DNA from: an uncultured Candidatus Saccharibacteria bacterium
GTDB lineage: Bacteria; Patescibacteriota; Saccharimonadia; Saccharimonadales; Saccharimonadaceae
DNA: 64,000 nt
Reading direction: 5' to 3'
Assembly: GCA_946406315.1 (NCBI GenBank)
Contig: CAMJKD010000005.1
Span: 26,954-90,953, forward strand
Positions within the stretch are counted from its first letter, which is position 1; each line of letters opens with the position of its first letter. Shown here piece by piece: positions 1 to 6,105 of the stretch. The notes beneath the pieces were generated by a model that was given only the letters and a program-made list of their open reading frames with translations, was not told the DNA's origin and searched no databases. A program made the position numbers and the translations under genes.

Positions 1-835
1 CAATTACGCTCGGGAGTTTTTCTTTGCCGCGTGCGAAGGTGAGTGCCAATTTGCCGTCGTCATACTTGGCTTCAAGCAAATTCGGCATCTTTTCAAACTC
101 GGCCATAATCTTCTTATCCGGCTTCGCCATCTCAATCACGATGCGCTCGCCCATGGTGGTCATTTCTTTCAAAGACTCCTTCGTACCCTTGGCGATGATT
201 TTACCCTTATCGAGAATTACGATGCGGTCGCAAATCTGCTCCACCTCTTCCATGTAGTGGGAAGTGTAGACAATGGTTGCACCGGCTTTATTTAATTTTA
301 CAATGCCCTCCAGAATCGCATTGCGGCTCTGTGGATCGACTGCCACCGTTGGCTCATCGAGGAAGATCAGTTTTGGTTTGTGCGCAATTCCGCAGGCAAT
401 GTTAAGGCGCCTTAGCAAACCACCCGAAAGCTGTTTTGGACGGAACTTCTTAAAGTCCTGCAGCGCCGTGAGTTTAATCGCGTCTTCTACATATTTCTTG
501 CGGGTTTCTTTGTCGCGAATATACAAGCCACAGAAATAATCGATGTTGTCATAGACGTTTAGCTCGTTAAACACGGCTACGTCCTGGAATACCACGCCAA
601 TCTTGCGCTTAAGTTCATAGTTATCTGGCGACATCGTCTCGCCAAAGATCTTAATCTCGCCCTTCTGATATTTCAGTAGAGAAAGAATACAGTTAATTGT
701 GGTACTCTTGCCACTACCGTTCGGCCCTAAGAGACCAAAGATTCGACCTTTCTCCACATAAATTGACAAATCATCTACGGCTTTAAACTTACCGTACAAT
801 TTTGTCAGGCCTTCAACCTCAATAATTTTTTCCAT
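1..835 (-). CDS. ABC transporter ATP-binding protein (3' end beyond window)
   Basis: This is the first about 278 residues of an ABC ATPase; the C-terminus lies off the left edge. It would hydrolyse ATP in the cytoplasm to drive a membrane partner that is not in the window. Visible motifs in order are Walker A GPNGSGKST near residue 38, a Q-loop (GVVFQD), a signature read as LSGGL instead of LSGGQ, Walker B LIFLDEPT and the switch histidine in YTSHYMEE. The order and the ..GERIVIEMAKPDKK.. extension suit a CcmA/DrrA-type exporter ATPase. The ATG at 833-835 is chosen because a TAAAAT -10 box (842-847) ends exactly 6 nt upstream, so the mRNA is probably leaderless even though the spacer happens to read GGAGGC. 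The substrate cannot be inferred. Confidence 0.93.
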   Translation of the reverse strand, partial: MEKIIEVEGLTKLYGKFKAVDDLSIYVEKGRIFGLLGPNGSGKSTTINCILSLLKYQKGEIKIFGETMSPDNYELKRKIGVVFQDVAVFNELNVYDNIDYFCGLYIRDKETRKKYVEDAIKLTALQDFKKFRPKQLSGGLLRRLNIACGIAHKPKLIFLDEPTVAVDPQSRNAILEGIVKLNKAGATIVYTSHYMEEVEQICDRIVILDKGKIIAKGTKESLKEMTTMGERIVIEMAKPDKKIMAEFEKMPNLLEAKYDDGKLALTFARGKEKLPSVI

Positions 836-841
836 GCCTCC

Positions 842-847
842 ATTTTA
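842..847 (-). promoter_or_regulatory. -10 box of a leaderless promoter (ABC ATPase)
   Basis: TGGTAAAAT is an extended -10 (TG, one base, TAAAAT). Six bases later comes the ATG of the ABC ATPase, so transcription should start at or next to the start codon. The same geometry recurs at about ten genes in this window. Confidence 0.6.
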
Positions 848-1083
848 CCAGATAACAAATGAACGGGAAGCTCTCGCAATAGAAGCACACTACTCCGCGC
901 AAGGACTTTACATTTTCTTTTATCAGATTAGGAACGGTATGTCCAACGATTTAATTAAAGCCTACGCGCAAGAAGTTGTAGTCTCCCCCCTATGTTCTTT
1001 GTATATGAGTAAAACCTGGTTAATTAAGGCCCACCAAGTCAAGATTGCCCGCAAGGGTTATTTTTGTATTCTCGAAACGTTAT

Positions 1084-1356
1084 CTAAAACACTATAGCAT
1101 CAGTAACATCGTCGTCGATTTCCAAAATTGTCTTTCCACCAAAGCACTTAATCGTAAAAATTTCTTCAGGAGTTTTTACGGTTGCTATTTTTGTTCCAGA
1201 AGTTACATCTGGCTCAAACTCCCAAATGCTATACTGGCCATCTGGCTCTCGCTCCATTTCATACTCGCGTCCGTTATATTTGAACTCTATCTCATGATAA
1301 TTAACAAGAGCTTCGGTATATTGAGCAATGAGATCGCTGTAATCTTCCGTTTTCAT
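1084..1356 (-). CDS. Small acidic protein of the TPEE..KCF module
   Basis: A 90-residue acidic protein with no recognised family. Its C-terminal third (TPEEIFTIKCFGGKTI) aligns with the end of a second small protein at 11223-11399 (TPEEALSLKCFDGKSF), so the two are paralogues. It overlaps the upstream 132-residue gene by an ATGA, with a Shine-Dalgarno AAAAGGAG inside the last codons of that gene, so translation is coupled. Coupling to a possible toxin suggests an immunity or accessory role, but that is inference. No signal peptide or membrane segment is visible. Confidence 0.75.
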   Translation of the reverse strand: MKTEDYSDLIAQYTEALVNYHEIEFKYNGREYEMEREPDGQYSIWEFEPDVTSGTKIATVKTPEEIFTIKCFGGKTILEIDDDVTDAIVF

Positions 1357-1751
1357 AAGTCAACTCCTTTTAGGAACTTCTTATATATATTATACAATGC
1401 CTGGTTGAGGATGCCTTTTTCCTTTGAAGCGATTATCTCGGGTTCTCCTTGACGTTGACTATTTTTGTAGCGATGAATATGGAGATTTGGATATTTTCCC
1501 CCATGGCGGCCATAATCAATCACAAATTCTAGACTACGATCTTCCCCATACTGGCAAAACTGCTTAAAGCTGCCGTCTGGATTAAGCAAAATATATGCCG
1601 TTCCTGGCGTATTAGAGAATGGAGGAAGCGATTGCTTCTCTTTTCCTTTAGTCTTCTTCTTTAAGACTTTAACACCATACATACTCCCAGCCTCTTCCCA
1701 GCCGTATTCTTTAAATCCCCCGGTTTTAAGGTATGCACCTGTGCTACCCAT
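1353..1751 (-). CDS. Small protein with a toxin/phage-like PNLHIH motif
   Basis: A 132-residue basic protein. After a variable N-terminus it has a short conserved-looking block: GSFKQFCQYG, then DYGRHGGKYPNLHIH near residues 88-102. I associate this arrangement of FKQ..YG and (H)xHxH with small C-terminal domains of phage-derived and polymorphic toxin proteins, from memory and without a search. The start is supported by a strong Shine-Dalgarno (AAGGAGG, 7 nt spacer). It overlaps the DUF4417 stop by 8 bp upstream and the 90-residue gene by ATGA downstream, so the three form one operon. It ends ..LKGVDL, the same tail as the NUDIX protein at 11396 (..LKGIDL). There is no secretion signal, and toxin activity is unproven. 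Confidence 0.7.
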   Translation of the reverse strand: MGSTGAYLKTGGFKEYGWEEAGSMYGVKVLKKKTKGKEKQSLPPFSNTPGTAYILLNPDGSFKQFCQYGEDRSLEFVIDYGRHGGKYPNLHIHRYKNSQRQGEPEIIASKEKGILNQALYNIYKKFLKGVDL

Positions 1752-2394
1752 TTTGTTTCCTCCTTATTGATAAGCGTTGTGAAAAATTGGGATAATAAAC
1801 AATATTATCGAAAAGCGCATCCAGCTCTGACACGGGGCCACCAGCAATGATGAGATGTGATGGATTGAGTCGTTTTTGTAGCTCAATCGCCCCATCAATG
1901 AGCATCTCGTGGCTCACGAAGTTTTGCATAGAACCATTCGTTGATATCGCAACGGACGAATTTGGTGGTAGGCCATCTAGGCACCACTCGAAGTCGCGCG
2001 GATAGGCGTATGAGACTACCGGAATAACATTTATGCCATTGCTTTGCAGATAGTAATCAATTTCCCGGTTCCTGCCTACGCTTTCTTTTCTGTGATAGGC
2101 CGGCATATCACGGTAAGCAGAATAATCTGTTCCGATTACGCCGTCAGCGTTACGATAGTGTTCCAAATATTTATCGCAATTTGCATAGACGCAATTAAAG
2201 AAGTAGTCATAAACGAAATGATCTACCCAATACCCTTTCGGGTATCCTTTTGCTCGCCATTCATTAAATGAAATGACATTGTTGGGGATAGCCTGAGTGG
2301 GGCTAAGTTTTGGAAAACCTTCGGAACCGACGAGCTCCGCACCTTTTGTATATTTTGAGTATTTGAAGGACTCCTCCTGGCGATTATGGGACAT
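1744..2394 (-). CDS. DUF4417 family protein
   Basis: This resembles the DUF4417 family, which is common on phages, plasmids and integrative elements and has no known biochemical role. Recognisable blocks are PNNVISFNEW near the start, a central DGVIGTDYSAYRDMP, then NGINVIPVVSY and the C-terminal SHLIIAGGPVSELDAL. I take the ATG at 2392-2394 (216 residues) because GAGGAGG lies just before it; an ATG 33 bp further upstream has no ribosome binding site. It is the first gene of a three-gene minus-strand operon and follows a structured, apparently noncoding stretch (2560-2757). The family assignment points to mobile-element ancestry for this end of the island. Confidence 0.8.
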   Translation of the reverse strand: MSHNRQEESFKYSKYTKGAELVGSEGFPKLSPTQAIPNNVISFNEWRAKGYPKGYWVDHFVYDYFFNCVYANCDKYLEHYRNADGVIGTDYSAYRDMPAYHRKESVGRNREIDYYLQSNGINVIPVVSYAYPRDFEWCLDGLPPNSSVAISTNGSMQNFVSHEMLIDGAIELQKRLNPSHLIIAGGPVSELDALFDNIVYYPNFSQRLSIRRKQNG

Positions 2395-2559
2395 ATACCT
2401 CCTCGTCCACTTAAGTTTGTTTCCCATACCGCTCGAGTTTGCCCGGATTCTGCTTTTGATATAATATTTAGTGCATATCCGAACAAAAACGAGGATATAG
2501 CTCTCAGCGTATTCGGATCATTTAGCGGTGAACGAGTACGCTTTTTTGTAGTGAGTTTT

Positions 2560-2757
2560 TTAGGCGACACTTCCTATAAGAAAAGGCGCCTACTTGCAGA
2601 CATGGACTTCGCTTTCTAACTCCTTATCTTCAAGTAGACGCCGTTATAATCGGTGTCAACTTGTCCCCGGACAGTTATTCAACGAAAAGCCCACACCTAT
2701 TCATGCCCACCTTCCGTCTCTAGACCTCACTGTCTCTCAAGGACACTATAATCGTAG
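2560..2757 (-). ncRNA. Candidate structured RNA with competing hairpins
   Basis: No convincing ORF crosses this stretch, but the minus strand folds densely by eye. AACTGTCC pairs with GGACAAGTT. GACACCG pairs with CGGCGTC. GGCGTCTACTTG (near 2628-2643) pairs over 12 bp with CAAGTAGGCGCC (near 2584-2597). AGGCG pairs with CGCCT near 2562-2590. The second, third and fourth helices share bases, so they are mutually exclusive, as in a switching RNA. A possible -10 (TTATAGT) sits near 2745-2752. It could be the leader of the DUF4417 operon or an independent RNA. It matches none of RNase P RNA, tmRNA or SRP RNA that I can recognise. Confidence 0.4.
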
Positions 2758-2994
2758 CATGTTTTCAATATAGCTGCAACACCCTTTATAGGGGTTATGC
2801 TTCCAAATTACCCCTGTTATACCGTATATGCCAATGATTGCAAGCATAAGTGTCATACCCCTGTCAAGCATTAACACTACACCTGTGGAAAACCTGTGGA
2901 AAAGTGCTATTTTTGGTCTATTATTTTTCTTGAATTATTTCATAATAAAAATGTTGTATTATTTACATTTTTAATTTCATTTTTGCACTATTAA

Positions 2995-3043
2995 GAATAT
3001 CGGCCTGGATTATGGTTCTAACTTTGCGCACTAAGGTCCACCA
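2995..3043. repeat. 48-bp dispersed repeat, copy 1
   Basis: Begins GAATATCGGCCTGGATTATG and continues through TTCTAACTTTGCGCACTAAG. It matches 15502-15549 at about 43 of 48 positions. Here it lies in a gene-free region next to an island repeat; the second copy lies just upstream of iscS. The function is unknown. Confidence 0.75.
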
Positions 3044-3119
3044 AACGGTTTATAAAATAATTCGCAATCTATTCCTACTCTTTGCGATTCTGTTAAATCC
3101 CTTATAAAAATAGAGGGCT

Positions 3120-3215
3120 ATTTTTATGTCATTTTTACGACAAAAACTGCCAAAAATACGGTTTTTACTCTTGTTAAAATGTCTGTTAATACCCTAAACA
3201 ATTTAGTCTAAAAAA
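3120..3215. repeat. Island intergenic repeat, copy D (right half)
   Basis: Contains ACTGCCAAAAAT, then TTGTTAAAATGTCTG, then GTTAATACCCTAAACAAT (3185-3202). The same ordered blocks occur at about 12160-12225 (copy A), and the last block also at 13010-13029 (copy B). In each case the repeat lies just beyond the 3' end of a minus-strand orphan gene. Confidence 0.7.
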
Positions 3216-3247
3216 GATTGTTTTGACGGTTTTCTCAAAAAAGGAAT

Positions 3248-3270
3248 CCCCCGATTCAATGAATCAGGGG
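3248..3270 (-). terminator. Intrinsic terminator
   Basis: On the minus strand CCCCTGATTC, loop ATT, GAATCGGGGG is followed by ATTCCTTTTTT. It closely resembles the terminator at 13074-13096 behind the intact paralogue of the adjacent gene, so gene end and terminator were duplicated together. Confidence 0.8.
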
Positions 3271-3308
3271 AAGTGATGATTTGGTCGAAACAAGGTGAGG
3301 AAAGAGGC

Positions 3309-3662
3309 TTAGGCCATCTTCCACTCATCGAGGGTAATCACGAGGCGCCCCTCGTCCCGATCGTACAGAATCTCGAGCCCAAGGCCCTCATAGAGATACC
3401 CGATTTCATGCTGGTCGGCAGAGTAAACCTTGCCTCTCGACACCACATAGAACGTAGCATCATAGCCGCATCCTGATTCGCCCCACGTCAGTCTAAAAAC
3501 GTCTCCGTTCTTAGCCTTAACGATGACAGCATCCCGGGGCCTGATTCGTCCAGCCACTCCATCAGCGCCATTTCCCCGAGCAATCAGCTCGGCTTCCTGG
3601 TCTTTAGGAGCCTTGACGCAAACCGTAGCGAGAAGAGACGATGCAAATATTTTCACCGCCAA
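3309..3662 (-). pseudogene. Truncated, frameshifted paralogue of the 13140-13739 gene
   Basis: The open frame encodes about 100 residues that align with the C-terminal half of the 199-residue protein at 13140 (shared ELIARGNGADG, DAVIVKAK and FYVVS.GKVYSA). The N-terminal half is missing. In the neighbouring frame, just upstream, ENICIVSSRYGLRQG (stop at 3604-3606) matches DNIYLILSSERGYTRRG of the paralogue, so a frameshift lies near 3610-3620. Further upstream there is no similarity. The available starts in the open frame are only TTG or GTG without a Shine-Dalgarno. I therefore read it as a decayed 5'-truncated copy, although a short protein starting at the GTG near 3656 cannot be excluded. 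Function of the family is unknown. Confidence 0.65.
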
Positions 3663-3835
3663 AAAGTACAGCTTTTACGGCCTTTCCGCGAGCTATGGCT
3701 TCTTTTTCTTTAATTTTGATATAATCTTGTATAGATAGATTCCTTTCTTTATTTGTCGTTATTTAGAGTTTAGAAATCTATCTTTTTTGTTTCAAGCTTT
3801 TTATGTTGCAAAGGTCCTGGACCCTAACGATGTAT

Positions 3836-3864
3836 TTGACTTTTTGGCGTGTTTATGACATAAT
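3836..3864 (+). promoter_or_regulatory. Sigma-70-type promoter
   Basis: TTGACT (3836-3841), 17-bp spacer, CATAAT (3859-3864), located 60 bp upstream of the gene starting at 3927. A good match in a region without other genes. Confidence 0.65.
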
Positions 3865-3926
3865 GATAAGATATAGCCTGTTAGCTAGAACCTTAAAACT
3901 CTGATTATAGAAAGGACGTGGTTTTT

Positions 3927-5267
3927 ATGCCGAACTACACGAGCAATATTAAGGAACTCCCCGCTTATAAAGAGCTAGTAAAACAGTTCAGGAAGAAGGG
4001 ATACACGAAAGGAATTGAACAGTGGAAGTCGAGGAGTGTTGCCGTAGGAACCGCTGGTTACTATATTGATAAAGTCAAACACGGAAACGTGAGGGTTGAG
4101 GACGTTCCTGGCAATTTATTGCGGGAGGTCCTTCTCTATAGCGCCTCTGGGTGCTACAAAGCAGTTTACGACTATATCGAGCAACATCCCGACCAGTTTG
4201 ATCGACAGTTCTGGAAAGATGCTACTTCAGCTGACTATTACAATATCCTTTTTAAGGATCATAATATCTTTGATATTATGCCGGACGAGTATCTCGACGA
4301 AGAGATGGCAATGTGCGCGATGTTTGCCGCAATCGATATGCGGTATTGCGAACGACGCAATGAATGCGAAGGATGGTTTTATACTGTCCATAGAAGAAAA
4401 CCGGAAATCTTAACCCGCGAAATGTATATCCTGGGCGCAAGATGCTTTGCAGCAAAAAATAGCGACAAGAACGAATTTCTAGCTATTACTCCGGAAGAGC
4501 ATCGTACACCAGAGTACTGGCTCGCATTGTGCTTATGCAATGATACTCCGGTTATGACGGATGTCCCGACGGAGATGCTAACCGAAGATTTCTTGATGGG
4601 AATCTTTCTTTCGGACACGCAAACCATCAGGGGCTTCACGGAAGAAACACTCGAGAGAGATGTTGTGTTCAGGGGTGAGACGGTTAAGATGTGGCAGGCT
4701 GCCATTCTTTATTCTGGCGATACGATTCGCGACATCTCGCTCAACGAAGAAAGAATCGCATTCTTCCGCTCGAAGTACGACAAAGACTCTTCTGAGTACG
4801 AGTATGCGTTCAAGGACCATTACAAAGCCTATCTACGCAAGCAGAAAGACATACCGACGCCGGGCGAATCGAGTAACCTCCTGGCTTCTATACTTACGCT
4901 CGGAATCGCTATGGGCGGAGGCGACAGCAATAGAGCAATTGACGAGGCCAGTGAAGCGTCGAGATCGATGAGAAAAAACCAGACGTCTCTGCCGATTCAT
5001 CTAAGCGGAAGGGTGCCGAACGAGTATTGCAAGATATACGACAAAGAAGAGTATCTGCTGGAAGTCTACAAAAAGCTCGGCATTCAGGTGATAGAAGAAT
5101 TAGATTACTTTTATTACTCCGTTGAATTGCCGGACACACTCACTATCGTCGACGATGAATACGGTCGCTGTGTCAAAGAAGGCGACAAAATTTTACTCCA
5201 TTTTCGCGACCTTGGACCTTTCTATGACAGAAGTGTCTACGTTGACGAAATCAATGTAGCCATATAA
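3927..5267 (+). CDS. Unknown 446-residue cytoplasmic protein
   Basis: I do not recognise this protein. The ATG at 3927 is preferred over an in-frame GTG at 3918 because AAAGGA lies about 10 nt upstream. It is rich in charged and aromatic residues and looks helical over residues 1-300, with recurring DEYL/TEEM/..AM..A.D segments reminiscent of helical-repeat proteins. A glycine-rich stretch (LGIAMGGGDS) near residue 330 separates this from a beta-rich C-terminal domain ending in SVYVDEINVAI. There is no signal peptide and no convincing membrane helix. It has its own promoter and terminator and is one of only two plus-strand genes in the island, so it behaves as a stand-alone cassette. Confidence 0.75.
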   Translation: MPNYTSNIKELPAYKELVKQFRKKGYTKGIEQWKSRSVAVGTAGYYIDKVKHGNVRVEDVPGNLLREVLLYSASGCYKAVYDYIEQHPDQFDRQFWKDATSADYYNILFKDHNIFDIMPDEYLDEEMAMCAMFAAIDMRYCERRNECEGWFYTVHRRKPEILTREMYILGARCFAAKNSDKNEFLAITPEEHRTPEYWLALCLCNDTPVMTDVPTEMLTEDFLMGIFLSDTQTIRGFTEETLERDVVFRGETVKMWQAAILYSGDTIRDISLNEERIAFFRSKYDKDSSEYEYAFKDHYKAYLRKQKDIPTPGESSNLLASILTLGIAMGGGDSNRAIDEASEASRSMRKNQTSLPIHLSGRVPNEYCKIYDKEEYLLEVYKKLGIQVIEELDYFYYSVELPDTLTIVDDEYGRCVKEGDKILLHFRDLGPFYDRSVYVDEINVAI

Positions 5268-5272
5268 GAAGA

Positions 5273-5298
5273 GCCCCGCATTGCTGCGGGGCCTTTTT
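5273..5298 (+). terminator. Intrinsic terminator
   Basis: GCCCCGCA, loop TTGC, TGCGGGGC, then CTTTTT, 5 bp after the stop of the 3927 gene. Confidence 0.9.
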
Positions 5299-5339
5299 GT
5301 AGCGTAAAACCACTGACTAGGCTAGTGGTTTTACGCTAC
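5299..5339. repeat. 41-bp perfect inverted repeat
   Basis: GTAGCGTAAAACCACT and its exact reverse complement AGTGGTTTTACGCTAC flank a 9-base centre. It starts at the last base of the terminator U-tract. It is too long and AT-rich to be a typical terminator and could extrude as a cruciform or bind a dimeric protein. Confidence 0.85.
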
Positions 5340-5349
5340 AATAATTATA

Positions 5350-5374
5350 CGCAAGATTTCTTCTTGCGTTTTTT
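5350..5374 (+). terminator. Second intrinsic terminator
   Basis: CGCAAGA, loop TTTCT, TCTTGCG, TTTTTT. It lies directly after the long inverted repeat. Confidence 0.8.
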
Positions 5375-5463
5375 GCTAACGCAAAAAGTGTCTCCTTCTA
5401 CCACTACTCCGCGGCGGGCGGAGCCACCATCGACCTAGAAAGTTAATTAAGGAGAAAGAAAAA

Positions 5464-5793
5464 ATGAACGACACTACGAACTATCTACTGTTTTTGTGTA
5501 CCCAAAGAAGTCAATATCTTATGAGCGGAAAGCAATTATACGATAGAGTCTTGAGCTCTATCAAGGAAAAGGACCTCTCCGACAATCTTAAGAAGCAATT
5601 ACTAGTAGAGTTGTATAGATATTCCTTTTATGAAGGTACTCAAACTAGTCCAGATGCAAGAGGCGATAATGATCTTAAAGTTGGCATTCTGTTGAATATC
5701 GAGAAGGCTGCAAACGGCGAAGAGAGTGAACTTGATAACGCCAAAAAGCAAACGACATGCTTAGGAGCTTTATTGATGTCCCAGACAATCTAA
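5464..5793 (+). CDS. Unknown 109-residue protein
   Basis: A small, probably helical, soluble protein with charge clusters (KEKDLSDNLKKQ). It has a good Shine-Dalgarno (AAGGAG about 8 nt before the ATG), which supports it being real. No family is recognised. It lies alone on the plus strand between terminators and close to island repeat C, like the other single-gene cassettes. No membrane segment or signal peptide is seen. Confidence 0.65.
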   Translation: MNDTTNYLLFLCTQRSQYLMSGKQLYDRVLSSIKEKDLSDNLKKQLLVELYRYSFYEGTQTSPDARGDNDLKVGILLNIEKAANGEESELDNAKKQTTCLGALLMSQTI

Positions 5794-5843
5794 TTAAAGC
5801 ATTGGATTGGGGCAAGGATAAACAATTCTAAACTCATATTATT

Positions 5844-5891
5844 GAAGTTCTTGCACGGAGTGTAACGCTCCTACCGCAGGAACTTCTTTTT
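5844..5891 (+). terminator. Terminator hairpin
   Basis: GAAGTTCTTGC pairs with GCAGGAACTTC (one G-T pair), with an inner GGAG/CTCC, followed by TTTTT. It lies 50 bp after the 109-residue gene. Confidence 0.7.
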
Positions 5892-5934
5892 GCAGTATTC
5901 GAGTAATCTAGCTCTACGACCTTCTTTATAAATT

Positions 5935-6060
5935 GTTAATACCCGCCCAATCCGCCCCCCACAACCACGGTTAGCTTATTCTAACCCACCCATAATTTGT
6001 GCATTTTGTCAAAATGTAACAGGGGTGGATTTTTTATTTTGCACAAAAATCTAAAAGTTT
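5935..6060. repeat. Island intergenic repeat, copy C (left motif) and hairpin
   Basis: Starts with GTTAATACCCGCCCAATCCG, the same motif as the left ends of copies A (11979) and B (12841). It is followed by a long imperfect hairpin (ACCCACCC paired with GGGGTGGAT, and TTTGTGCA repeated inverted as TGCACAAA), which could end transcription from the minus-strand 1377-residue gene. Confidence 0.6.
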
Positions 6061-6105
6061 TGATTAAAGTTGGGCAATCTAGAGGTAAATCGCGTTATTC
6101 AAACC

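Larger units (their letters stand above)
2758..3244. other. AT-rich intergenic region with DnaA-box-like repeats
   Basis: No gene is visible here. It holds two direct copies of TGTGGAAAA (2884-2892 and 2895-2903, 11 bp apart), each one mismatch from a DnaA box, then a strongly AT-rich tract (2910-2990), a 48-bp repeat shared with 15502-15549, and the right half of an island intergenic repeat. AT-richness plus DnaA-like boxes could mark a replication or partition site of a former element, but two boxes are weak evidence. Confidence 0.4.

Noticed and set aside
834..1097. Plus-strand ORF of 87 codons
   Set aside because: No ribosome binding site, unusual composition, and it begins inside the promoter of the ABC ATPase gene.
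1045..1452. Plus-strand ORF of 135 codons
   Set aside because: Shadow of the coupled minus-strand genes at 1084 and 1353, which have good ribosome binding sites and a paralogue.
2223..2570. Minus-strand ORF of 115 codons overlapping the DUF4417 start
   Set aside because: GTG start directly behind its only Shine-Dalgarno-like bases, and more than half overlaps the DUF4417 frame. The upstream part is better explained as a structured RNA.
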